From assembly GCA_026122225.1 (NCBI GenBank), contig JANEZZ010002705.1, positions 1,169,001-1,233,000 on the forward strand: a stretch of 64,000 nucleotides of DNA, read 5' to 3'. The notes beneath the pieces were generated by a model. The model had not been told where the DNA came from. It made no database searches and saw only the letters and a list, made by a program, of their open reading frames with translations. This document shows, piece by piece, positions 19,136 through 29,850 of this stretch (position 1 is its first letter; every line of letters begins with the position of its first letter). The translations under genes were made by a program, and so were the position numbers. This stretch comes from Heloderma charlesbogerti. Taxonomy: Eukaryota > Chordata > Lepidosauria > Squamata > Helodermatidae.

Positions 19136-19525
19136 CTCTCTGTTTTATGATGAAATACTGCCATCTCCAAAGCTATTACCATTCCAGGTTCTAGGACTGG
19201 AAGCTAGCTTTAGGCAGTTGTATTCGAGTTGGGGGGGGGGTGGAAACTGTCCTACTCATTTGTTGGATGCTCACACATGAATAGAAGCGGAGGGCAGAGG
19301 GCGGGATTTTGGAGTTGTTGTTTTTAAAGATTCTGGAGAAGACAATGCCCACAGGCTCAGGTCAGGGGCAGAGGTTGACTGTTGTTCCATAACCAGAGTT
19401 GGCCCTCAGCCTAAGAGCTGAACTGAGGACATTGTGTGTACTCTACTGAAAAGAGAGAGCAATGAAAATGATATGCCAGGGGCTGAACCACAAAGGAAAC
19501 AGATTTGTGATTGGACATCCCTATA

Positions 19526-19835
19526 AGAACATAAGAAATGTTGGGTTGGATCAGACTAAGGTCTGTCTAGTCCAGCATTCTGTTCCCACCATGCCCAACC
19601 AAATGCCCTCAATGGGAAGCTCACAAGCAGGACACAAATGCAGCCATACCCCCCTGCTCATGTTTCCCAGCAACTGGTATTCAGAGGTAAGATACATAGC
19701 CATCACGACTAGTAGCAACTGACAGCCTCATCCTTCATGAGTATGCCTAATCTCCTTTTAAAGCCTTCCAAGTTGGCAGCCATCACTCCATCTTGTGGCA
19801 GCAAATTCCATACTTTTAACTATGTACTGTTGTTG
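19526..19835 (-). repeat. CR1 LINE 3'-region fragment
   Basis: The reverse strand carries the squamate CR1 3' region: words for 'aagcctctaat', 'ccagttgctgggaaacatga' and 'tagacagaccttagtctgat'. The same block recurs at 33355, 34060, 35205, 41975, 52195 and 63935. Confidence 0.7.
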
Positions 19836-20214
19836 TTGTTTTTTGTTGTTCTTTTACATCCAGGGTGTTGAACTTTCAGGGCTTCTTCACACGGAGCTTT
19901 TATCCTGCTATTGAGCTTGCTCACTCATGGAAGTTTGTGGGTCCTTTTCATGACATCATCGACCTCCAGGGCACATCCAGAGGTATTTTCCTGGTTATTC
20001 CCTCTCAAAAAGATCCAGAAATAATGAACTATCTATTTAAGTCAGATTGTTACGCTATTAAAACAGTCACTAGATGGCTCTGTTTCATTGATCTCCATGG
20101 AACCTTGAAATTTAAAAGCTTCCCCTCTCAGCAATCATATGGTCACTGTCTGGGCGCCTGCTGTAAACAAGGAAAGGCTCCACAATGGAAGAACTGTGGG
20201 TTCTTCCTTTAATG

Positions 20215-20640
20215 TAAAGGCAGCCACAGTCTTGCAGACCAAATCTAGCCCAGCTGGGTCCCCAACCTGGCACTCTGAGGTTCCCCAGAAGGCCACGCCC
20301 TTCCCCTGGCCCACCCCCTTTCCCCCAATCACCAATTGTTTTGTGGTTTCCCAGCTTTTGCACAGTTTCTTTCCCCATTCTGAAAGGTCCAAATGCCCCT
20401 CCGAAGGCTTGGTTACCGGCAGTAAGGGTTTTAAGCTAACATATGCTGGTAGTTTTGGTAGTTTTGCTCCACCCCATTTTGCCTTTGGCCCCACACACCA
20501 CTGGAAGGTAGCCCCCAAGACCCTATCTGAAACTGAATTTAGCCCTCAGGCTGAATTCAACACCCTGTTTTCCTTTAAAGCAGCTGTGGGGTGCTCTAAT
20601 TTTAATCAGAGTAGCGGGGCAAGCAGTTGGGGTGTTTAAT
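20215..20640 (+). repeat. hAT-like family B element
   Basis: Contains 'gaggttccccagaaggcc', 'aatcaccaattgttttgtgg', 'agggttttaagctaacatat' and 'gaatttagccctcaggctga', in the same order as 8565-9094. No protein. Confidence 0.65.
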
Positions 20641-20704
20641 CCTTTCCCCTGTGCCATTTTCTGCATCCGAATCCCCACCCCACCCCTGAAGTGGAAAAAT
20701 ATAG

Positions 20705-20790
20705 ATCTCATAGACTCATAGGGTTGGAAGGGGCCTACAAGACCATCAGGTCCAACCCCTGAGCAGTGCAGAAAGCCTAGGCATATCACA
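20705..20790 (-). repeat. CR1 LINE 3'-end fragment
   Basis: Reads 'actcatagggttggaagggg' and 'gtccaacccctgagcagtgc', the inverted CR1 tail. Confidence 0.75.
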
Positions 20791-21481
20791 GGTACTTTTC
20801 CTGCTAAAGGGCTAATAGCAGTGGGAAGGAGCAATTTAGATCTGGGAAACAGACAGAGGGTAGCAGCCTCTTTCCAGCACTGAAGCTCCAAGCAAAATCA
20901 GAGCTCCTCCCCTCCACTACATGCTAGCTTTACATTTTTTTTAAACACAGCAACATCAGAGCATCAGGAAATTGGATCATGGATCTCATACATGGTATAT
21001 GGTTTAGCCCTAGATTAGGTGACCCAAATCACACACATGCACCCTGAGAGAGAGAGAGAGAGACAGAGAGAGACAGAGAGAGATCAGTGCATAAATGAAG
21101 CCTGGATAGTTTACTAGTCATTTGACCATTGGAAATATTGCCCAAGCCTTCCTCCAGCTTTATTACATACTTGTAGCCTTAAGGACTAGAAACTTGTTTT
21201 AATTTTTTTTAAGAATAATGGAGGATGCAGAATTTGGTCCCAAATTCCATGATGAGACATTAAACGCTTAAATACTAAACACTGAATAAACAGGAAGACA
21301 TTTGTGGTGAGCAGAAGCAGGTACATCAGGATGGAAATGAAAATTACAGCTCATCCAAAGGTTGAATGGAAAGGCCACCAGCTCAAATTTGCATTTGTTT
21401 GCCCAGGCATTTTAATGTTACTTGGTTGATAGGATATATCTGTTCAGTTGAATTTGATGCCTTCTTTTGTTGGATTAGGAT
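20791..21481. other. Unassigned stretch with GA microsatellite
   Basis: A (GA)n run with GACAGAGA interruptions lies at 21047-21082. No other feature recognised. Confidence 0.45.
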
Positions 21482-21692
21482 ATGGGCAGTATCCAGTTCG
21501 GCACTACCGCTAATGTGAAGTAAGTTCTGCTAGCATACGCAGCATCTAGTGCAATGCCAGTCATGTTCGTTGGCATGATGCGCTTCCCCGTGACACCAGC
21601 AAATGCTATTGGCATTGCGCTAGAGGTTGCTTACTTTAATGCAACGTTATTTACATTAGCGCTCATGCCAAATTGGATACCGCCCTCTGTTG
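21482..21692. repeat. Palindromic element, family C
   Basis: Left end GGGCAGTATCCAGTTCGGC is mirrored by 'gccaaattggataccgccc' at the right. Inner words such as 'gctaatgt' and 'gcaatgcca' also pair. The element at 36655-36865 starts the same way. Confidence 0.7.
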
Positions 21693-23172
21693 GTTTCATG
21701 CTTTTACTGCAATTTGTGTGACTTTAATCATATTCTTCTGTACCAGCCTGTTTTCCGCAAGGTTGAAGGGCAATTCAGATAAATAAATGATAGAATGACT
21801 ACAGCTTTGTGCTACAGTGATCTCTTCGCTCCCCTTCAAACACCACCAACCTGGCCATAAGCAGGTTTTAGCAAGTGGTCCAGTCTGAGTCCCCTATCTT
21901 CCCACAACCATGCCACCATTGTAAACAGTGAACCAAGCTCCCCGGCCAACATCTGTTGAGTACATCATGCTACACTTGAGCACAAATGTTCTTGCATCTT
22001 TTTACCCTCATATTGTTCTTGGCAGTGTCAAACCTATTGAAAAAGAGAGGGGTGGGTACTGTCTTTACAGGAATATATCACTTCTGGCTTGGACGTTTGC
22101 ATCTGAGCGAAACAGCCAGAGAGTAGCCATTAGACAAGACTTCATACACATATAAATATTTGAAAGCTCAGTCAGGTATTCATACAGTGTGTTCTGCCAA
22201 GTGTTCCATAGGAAGTGCCCCCACTTTTTTTTTCTCAGCATATAATAAATTTGGGGGATGTCTCAATGCAACAGCTGTCAGAGGCTGCTTTCCTCTCCCC
22301 AATGCAGCTAAATAAATACATTGCACAACATTACGTAAAACAAATTGTAAGACATCCCTGGTACAAGGTCAGCCTGTACCTGCTACTTTGCAAGACTGAT
22401 AATAACGCCGTGTTGATGCCCAACCAAGCCATGTGTTTGCCCCAAAGGCAAAACCTAATCTGTGCCTTCTCCTGTGGCAAAGCATGATTTGGGATCTTTC
22501 AAAGTAGCTACCAAAACAAAAACAAACAAACAAAAAAGTAGCTGCCATTTTTGACCAGGGACTAATATGTGGCAAGCTCAGAGAACTCCCAACCCTTTGT
22601 GTCCTTAGGGCTAAACTACAAGCTATGTTAATCTGTTCCTTTACTTTATTGTAAGCATGCAGGGCATTGCCAATGTAACCTGTATAGATTAGTTGGTTTA
22701 GTCCCTTGCACAGTCCTCACTCAGAGGAAGGGCTAAGAGAAGAAACAACAAAAAAGAGCCAGTTGGTTTTGCTGGGAAGCGGAATGGTAGAGTTCCATAA
22801 ATCGTAGATTTATGATTATGGGCTCTTATCGCCTTGTATAAGGTCAACTCAACTGATATTGTATAAAGCAGAATTGCAAGAGGATGGGGAATCATTTTTG
22901 TATTTTTGATATTTGTTATAATTGCATTATTACTGCAGGGTTAATACTTCAAACTACAATGTTTGAGTTACTAATTGCGGATTGTCCTGTGGACTAAAGT
23001 TAAGGAATCTACAGAAGGGACTAGTGAAGTATCCAGCATCTTGAGAAACCAAACACTTTGAGACTGGCCTTCGGCAAAGTTGCAAGTAAGAAATCCAGAG
23101 ATTAATTGTGCATTTATTTGTACTGGGGAAAAGATGCATGTGTTTGCATAATTTGCTTCTTACTAAAGACAC
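21693..23172. other. Unassigned non-coding stretch
   Basis: No gene and no clear repeat recognised. Ends in the 8-bp word AAAGACAC (23165-23172), the left target duplication of the BovB element. Confidence 0.4.
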
Positions 23173-25637
23173 TTTTTCCCTTCATGGATCACTGCCTTGT
23201 TGTGGCGAAGGGGCTTGCATAACTCAGTGAAGCCAGAAGTCACGAAATCACTGGGATAACAGGCAAGCATGGCCTTGGTGTACAAAATGAAGCAGGACAA
23301 AGGCTAATAGAGTTTTGCCAAGAGAACACGCTGATCATAGCAAACACTCTTTTCCAACAGCACAAGAGACGACTCTACACATGGACATCACCAGATGGTC
23401 AATATCAAAATCAGATTGATTATGTCCTTTGCAGCCAAAGATGGAGAAGCTCCATACAGTCAGTCAAAACAAGACCCGGAGCTGACTGTGGCTCAGATCA
23501 TGAGCTTCTTATCGCAAAATTTCAGCTTAAATTGAAGAACGTAGGGAAAACCACTAAACCATTCAGGTATGACCTAAATCATATCCCTTATGAATATACA
23601 GTGGAGGTGAGGAATAGATTTAAGGCATTAGACCTGATAGACAGAGTGCCTGAGGAACTATGGACGGAGGTCCGTAACATTGTTCAGGAGGCAGCAACTA
23701 AATCCGTCCCAAAGAAAAAGAAATGCAAGAAAGCCAAGTGGCTGTCTGATGAGGCTTTCCAAGTAGCTGAGGAAAGAAGGGAAGCAAAAAGCAAGGGAGA
23801 AAGGGGAAGTTATACCCAACTGAATGCAGATTTCCAGAGAATAGCAAGGAGAGACAAGAAGGCCTTCTTAAATGAACAATGCAAAGAAATTGAAGAAAAC
23901 AATAGAATGGGAAAGACTACAGATCTCTTCAAGAAAATCGGAGATATCAAGGGAATGTTTTGTGCAAAGACGGGCATGATAAAGGACAAAGAAGGCAGGG
24001 ACTTAACAGAAGCAGATGAAATTAAGAAGAGGTGGAAAGAATACACAGAAGAACTATACAGGAAAGATCTAAATGTCCTTGATAGCCATGATAGTGCGGT
24101 CACTGAACTTGAGCCAGACATCCTCGAGAGTGAAGTCAAGTGGGCCTTAGGAAGCATTAGTAACAACAAAGCTAGCGGAGATGACAGTATTCCAGCTGAG
24201 CTATTTAAGATCCTAAAAGATGATGCTGTTAAAGTGCTGCACTCAATATGCCAACAAATTTGGAACACTCAACAATGGCCACAAGTCTGGAAAAGGTCAG
24301 TTTACATTCCAATTCCAAAGAAGGGCAATGCCAAAGAGTGTTCAAACTACCGTACAATTGCGCTTATTTCACATGCCAGCAAGGTGATGCTCAAAATCCT
24401 ACAAGCTAGGCTTCAGCAGCATGTGAACCGAGAACTACCGGAAGTACAAGCTGGGTTGCGAAGAGGCAGAGGAACTAGAAATCAAACCACCAACATTCAC
24501 TGGATCATGGAGAAAGCAAGAGAATTCCAGAAAAACGTCTATTTCTCCTTCATTGACTACACTAAAGCCTTTGATTGCGTGGATCACAACAACAAACTGT
24601 GGCAAATTCTTAAAGAGATGGGAGTACCAGACCACCTTACCTGTCTCCTAGGAAACCTGTACGAGGGTCAAGAAGCAAAAGTAAGAACCGGACATGGAAC
24701 AACCGATTGGTTCAAAATTGGGAAAGGAGTACGACAAGGCTGCATATTGTCACCCTGCTTATTTAACTTATATGCAGAGTACATCATGAGAAATGCTGGG
24801 TTGGATGAATCACGGTTCGGAATTAGGTTTGCCGGGAGAATTATCAACAACCTCAGATACACAGACGATACCACCCTAATGGCAGAAAGCGAAGAGGATC
24901 TCAAGAGCCTCTTGTTGAGGGTGAAAGTGGAGAGTGCGAAAGCTGGTTTGAAACTCAACATTAAAAAAACGAAGATCGTGGCATCTGGCCCCATCACTTC
25001 CTGGCATATAAAAGGGGAAGAAATGGAAGCAGTGACAGATTTTATTTTCTTGGGCTCCAAGATCACCGCAGACGGTGACTGTAGCCATGAAATTAAAAGA
25101 CGCTTGCTCCTTGGGAGGAAAGCTATGGCAAACCTAGACAGCGTAGTAAGAAGCAGAGACATCACCTTGCCGACAAAGGTCCGTCTAATCAAAGCTATGG
25201 TTTTCCCAGTAGCAACGTATGGCTGTGGGAGCTGGACTATAAGGAAGGCTGAGCGCTGAAGAATTGATGCTTTCAATCTGTGGTGCTGGAGAAGACTCTT
25301 ACGAGTCCCCTGGACTGCAAGGAGGTCAAATCAGTCAATCCTAAAGGAAATCAACCCTGAGTGCTCACTGGAAGGACAGATCTTGAAGCTGAAGCTCAAA
25401 TATTTTGGCCACCTAATGCGAAGAGAAAACTCCCTGGAAAAGACCCTGATGCTGGGAAAGATTGAATGCAAAAGGAGAAGGGGACGGCAGAGTATGAGAG
25501 GGCTAGATAGCATCACCAATGCAATGAATATGGACTAGAGCACACTCTGAGAGAGAGCAGAGGACAGGAAGTCCTGGCATGCTATGGTCCATGGGGTCAC
25601 GAAGAGTCGAACACGACTGAACGACTGAACAACAACA
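23173..25637 (+). mobile_element. BovB (RTE) LINE with internal deletion and target duplication
   Basis: Flanked by AAAGACAC at 23165-23172 and 25638-25645. It starts with a BovB-like 5' region ('catggatcactgccttgttg') and jumps at about 23260 to the end of the endonuclease domain, so most of the endonuclease is missing. It ends with a run of AACAACAACAA after 'cacgactgaacgactg', the typical 3' end of squamate BovB. BovB is a LINE spread horizontally among squamates and ruminants, which supports a squamate source. Confidence 0.93.
23532..25259 (+). pseudogene. BovB ORF2 remnant: reverse transcriptase
   Basis: A 575-codon frame covering the linker and the RT domain. Motifs seen include F-I-D-Y-T-K-A-F-D (motif A), G-V-R-Q-G-C-I-L-S-P (motif B) and R-Y-T-D-D-T-T (motif C; the copy at 59831-61570 has Y-A-D-D). 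The frame stops at a TGA (25257-25259) where the other copy has CGA, a CpG-type change. The C-terminal region continues in the same frame afterwards for roughly 100 codons. The endonuclease is nearly absent, so it cannot be autonomous. Confidence 0.9.
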
Positions 25638-25645
25638 AAAGACAC

Positions 25646-25989
25646 ATTTGTTCAGTTATATCTTTTTCAAGTTTTATTCTGATTCATCCCCACAGGACCC
25701 ACACAAGTAGAGGTTATACCAGCTCCGGGTTCTTGAGCGCCCATGGGCAAAACACCCTCAGTGGGCCCCCTCCTTCAATGAGTCTAACTTCTCACCATTG
25801 TTATCCGTTTCTGTTGCCCCTCTCCTCTTTCTAATCATTGCTACCACTTGCTTGCTTCATAATCAGACAGCCAGTGAGCAGTGGAATCTGTTGCTTCCCC
25901 TCCTCACCACCACCATTGTCTGGGCCAGAGTAAGAGACAGAACAATCAGCTTGGAGTGGTGAAGAGGAGCAACAACTCCAGGGGGATGA
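25646..25989. other. Unassigned non-coding stretch
   Basis: No gene or clear repeat recognised between the BovB and the 5S SINE. Confidence 0.45.
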
Positions 25990-26147
25990 GCAAAGGGCTA
26001 GATGCCCCTGATCTCGTCTGATCTTGGAAGCTAAGCTGGGTCAGCCCTGGTTAGTACTTGGATGGGAGAGAATCAGGCTTCCTGCAATGAGCAGGGGGTT
26101 GGACTTGATAGTCTTGTAGGCCCCTTCCAACTCTATGATTCTATGTG
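25990..26147 (+). repeat. 5S rRNA-derived SINE with CR1-type tail
   Basis: The head (about 25990-26070) matches 5S rRNA: 'cctgatctcgtctgatcttg', 'gaagctaagctgggtcagcc' and 'ggttagtacttggatgggag'. It is followed without a gap by a CR1 3' end ('gggggttggacttgatagtc ... tctatgattctatg'). The same junction (GAATCAGGCTTCC) occurs inverted at 62403-62578, so this is a propagated fusion. The 5S part carries the internal polymerase III promoter elements. It is not a 5S gene: the 3' third of 5S is missing. Confidence 0.88.
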
Positions 26148-26599
26148 GGCCCTCTGCGAGAGCCTAACCATGCCTAGCCTTGACGTCAGCCCTGATGTTG
26201 GAGCCACAACCTGGATCAGAACCCCTGCACATGGGTTGGGAATGTTTAAACTTTCTCATCCAGCCATTTTACTACCACCACCCAATTCCTCCTTGTGGAG
26301 ACTAAAAAGGGGAGAATCCTCCATTGGCTCCAATGGAGTTTCTTTCCCTTTTTTTGTCCCTGTGATGGCGGGATGATGCAAACTGGGGGGGGATCCCACT
26401 CCAGATCCCCCACCCCCATGCTTCCACTAAGGTAGAGGAAATTGTGAGGATCAATGGCACACTAACTTTTTTACGTAGCATGTAGTTTAGCCCTCAGAAA
26501 AAAGAATGAGATCCAGTGCTCAAATTGCAGTAGCTGATACTACTATTTTATAATGCTTCAGGGTGGCATGTACAAACCCACAACTTGAAAGATCAGACT
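26148..26599. other. Unassigned non-coding stretch
   Basis: No gene or recognised repeat. Confidence 0.4.
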
Positions 26600-27645
26600 T
26601 TGAAGGGATGGCTTGAACTTCTCAGCTGCTATCATCAGGAGGTTTGAGGTGCAATGTCACCAATATGCAGATCGCACTCAACTCTACTTCTCATTTAAAT
26701 CTTCGCCAAGGTTGGCTGTAGGAACCTTGTCCAAGTGTCTGGAGTCAGTGAGTGGCTGGATGGAAAGGACTAAGCTGAAACTGAACCCCGACAAAACTGA
26801 AGTACTTTTTGTGGGACAAGAGGAGGTTGGGTGATGTTGACCTGGTGTTTAATGGGGTGCGGCTACTCCTGAAGGACCAGGTCCGCACTCTGGGGGTCAT
26901 TTTAGACTCCCAGCTGTCCATGGAGGCTCAGGTGTCAGCTGTGAGCCAGGCAGCACTGTACCAACTCCATCTGAGATGGCGGCTGTGCCCCTATCTCCCT
27001 AATCATCTGTTCCCATCCGTAGTTCATGCCCTGGTCTCCTCTCACCTAGACTACTGTAATGCGCTGTATGTGGGGTTACCCTTGAAGACAGTTCGGAAGT
27101 TGCAGCTGGTGCAGAATGTTGCGGCCCACCTGATTAAAGGCAGCCATAGATGAGACCACATCACTCCAGTGCTGAAGGAGTTGCACTGGTTGTTTTTCAG
27201 GCCCAATTCAAGGTGTTGGCATTGACCTTTAAAACTCTATATGGTCCTGGCCCAGTCTATTTTAAGGAGTGCCTCCAATACACCAGGGACACTGCTCAAC
27301 GAGATCGGCCTCAGTAGGCCTTCTCTCTGTCCCATCAGCCAGGACAGCTAGGCTGGTGAGGACTAGGGAGACGGCCTTATCTGTGGTGGCCCCGACTCTG
27401 TGGAATTCCCTCCCTAGTGACCTCTGCCATTCCCCCTCTTTGATGAGCTTCCGCCAGGCTTTAAAAATGTGGCTGTTCAGGTGGGCATTTGGGGTGGGTT
27501 AGGGATTTTTTAGAGCAGTGTTGGTTTTTGTTGTTGTTGTTGTTCAGCTGATTATGCAAATTTGTTATAAGTATTGTACGCCACCTAGAGTGGCTGGGTA
27601 GCTGGCCAGATGGGCGGCTAATAAATCAAATACATACATACATAC
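26600..27645 (+). repeat. L2-type LINE, 3' half (degraded RT and tail)
   Basis: Frames at 26613-26834, 26809-27153 and 27269-27502 join as the RT C-terminal half of an L2 (CR1 group) LINE with frameshifts. Words seen are C-H-Q-Y-A-D-R-T-Q-L, L-D-Y-C-N-A-L-Y-V-G and T-L-W-N-S-L-P. The catalytic motif reads Y-A-D-R, where D-D is expected, so it is inactive. The tail 'cgccacctagagtggctggg' is followed by (TACA)n. Confidence 0.85.
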
Positions 27646-27886
27646 ATACTGCATCAGAAGCAGCTTCCCTGCCTACACCAGTACCCTATCAATTTGAGGA
27701 AAATTGAAATTAATGGGCAAGTCAACATGCCCCAGAGATCCAGGGACTACTTAGTTGCACACACAGGTCTCTGGATGGTTTTATCTCAGTGTAACTACAT
27801 GCTGTCCCAATTCAGATCAGGAGCAGCGCACTCCAGAGGGGAGGATTACAGCTTCCCCCACCCACACCCATTTTCCCCCAAAATTA

Positions 27887-27910
27887 CACACACACACACA
27901 CACACACACA
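27887..27910. repeat. (CA)n microsatellite
   Basis: Dinucleotide run, followed by a GGGG-rich stretch. Confidence 0.9.
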
Positions 27911-27968
27911 GAGTGAGGGGGGGGAGGAGAGAAAAAAAAGCCTCCATTCACTCCAAGCCTGATCATAT

Positions 27969-28585
27969 TAGGGATGTATGGATTGTGTAAAATCTTTTCC
28001 AGCATGGACTGTCTGGTGCCTTTTGCTCCATCAACCGTTCACAGATGGATTCAAATTTTTTTCATTATGCAGAAAAATACGCAAATAATTCCATAAGAGG
28101 GTACGCAACAATTTATATAGAATCATAGAACCATAGAATCATAGAATAGTAGGGTTGGAAGGGGCCTACAAGGCCATTGAGTCCAACCCCCATTCAATGC
28201 AGGAATCCAAGTCAGAGCATCCCTGACAGATGGCTGTCCAACCTCATCTTGAGTGCCTCCAGTGTGGGAGAGCCCACCACCTCCCGAGGTCATTGGTTCC
28301 ATTGTCGTATTGCTCTAACAGTCAGGAAGCTTTTCCTGATGTTCAGCCGGAATCTTGCTTCCTGTAACTTGAGCCCATTATTCTGTGTCCTGCACTCTGG
28401 GATGAAGAAACATGCATATTTCCCTACAAATAAATTTCCATAAATGTTGGGAAAGTTTTTTTAAAAGAACTGGAAGACCACGGATTCCACATGGCCTGAG
28501 GAGGTCAGTCCTCAGAGGATTCCACAGGTTGCATTCATAGAAATCTGAGCTCTTTTAGTCCGTCCTGAATTTCTCCAGCACCCTA
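27969..28585 (+). repeat. hAT-like MITE, family A, split by CR1
   Basis: Starts TAGGGATGTATGG and ends 'ttctccagcaccctag'; it matches 42090-42489 at both sides of the CR1 insertion (28120-28420). Flanking 8-mers agree at only 5 of 8 positions. Confidence 0.75.
28120..28420 (-). repeat. CR1 LINE 3'-end fragment
   Basis: Inverted copy of the 5828-6112 sequence: four repeats of 'ATAGAATC/CATAGAA', then 'agggttggaaggggcctaca' and 'tgcactctgggatga'. Inserted in a family A MITE. Confidence 0.88.
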
Positions 28586-28694
28586 GTTGATACCCCTTGT
28601 GTGGGAGTGATGCCATTTTGGCAACATAAGCAATGACACTCACTGCCTGAACATTGGAAATGGAGAGAATGGGGGCTAAACACAACATCCTGAT

Positions 28695-28800
28695 TCAGAG
28701 GCAGTATGCCTCTGAATTCCAGTTGCGACAATGCGAGAGGGCTATTGTCTTTATGCTCTCCTTGTGAGCTTCCCAAAGGCCCCTGTGGAAAACTGGATGC
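28695..28800 (+). repeat. CR1 LINE 3'-region fragment
   Basis: Reads 'gaggcagtatgcctctgaat' and 'gtgagcttcccaaaggcccc', the forward form of the block also seen at 35205-35370. Confidence 0.6.
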
Positions 28801-29850
28801 TGGACAAGATTGGACCGTCAATCTCAGAGAAGCTGAGCTCTTCGTATGTTCTTCAGTCCTCTGGAATCTGACCCTTCTACATTTAGACTGCAAGACAGAA
28901 GCAAAACGGAAAGAGGTAGCAGGAGGTTACAGGGAGCAAATATTATTCAGGTGGAGTGTTCTATTTTGAGAATGTATGACAGCCCACTGCTGATGGCGTG
29001 TCGGGAGATTCAAACATACATTTCCCTATGCTTGTTTATTTCAGCAAATTGGATCTGGGAGTGGGAGGAGAGGAGAAAGAACCCACCACTACTGGCAATT
29101 TCTAGTTTGTAATGGGAACATTTGGACCCATGGTTGACACCATACTGTTCTTTTCTCTCTCTCTCTTGAAGACTTTAAAGCAATTCTAAATGTGAAACCT
29201 CACAAGTAAATGAACTGCCGCTTATGTATAAATAGATGCGCTATTCCTTAAAGGACAACATCTCCACTTTTCCTTCAGTGATAGTGCTCCCAAGCATTTG
29301 CATTTCAAAGAATCGACTGAATTAATTTCAGACAAAATGTAAATAAGGGCACCTGGATTCTAATCAAGAGAGTAAACAGTAATCTGGATTTTTCATGAAT
29401 AAAACAGCATGTTAGGGAGGCAGGATTGTGGCAGAACACCTCAAGGTGTGGGTCTCTCTCACAGGATGCTTTCATTAAGATGGGGTATGGGGCAAAAAGG
29501 TGTGAAACAAAGGAGGGGAGGTTGTTCTCAACACAGAATGTATAAAAAGTCACCTTTTCCATGAAGCCTTTGGCACAATCCCCATTGAAACAGAAGACCC
29601 AGCTGGACAAGATAACAACAATTCGTGATCAGATCTCATGTCTCTTGACATTTTGGCAAGAAGCAGCTGTGTGTGGGGATGGAGGATTTGGATCAGGGAC
29701 AAATGGGATACTGTAGTCTCTGTCCCTGACTGTGATCAGGGACTGGAGGAGAAGACAATGGGTTGAGTCTGTCATACTTAGAGTAGACCCATTAAGTTCA
29801 ATGGGACTTCAGTTAGTTGTGACTCAAGTCCCATTCATTTCATTAGGTCT
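28801..29850. other. Unassigned non-coding stretch
   Basis: Nothing recognised except a short repeat 'tcaatgggacttcagttag' (about 29795-29850) of a type scattered in the window (36597, 38290, 39110, 41580, 43480, 57945). Confidence 0.4.

Noticed and set aside
24668..25276. 202-codon minus-strand frame opposite BovB (also 60624-61124)
   Set aside because: Antisense shadow of the BovB RT frame; it recurs in both copies because the sense strand is conserved.
25990..26070. 5S rRNA gene candidate
   Set aside because: The 3' part of 5S is missing and replaced by a CR1 tail; the same junction occurs at 62403-62578, so it is a SINE.
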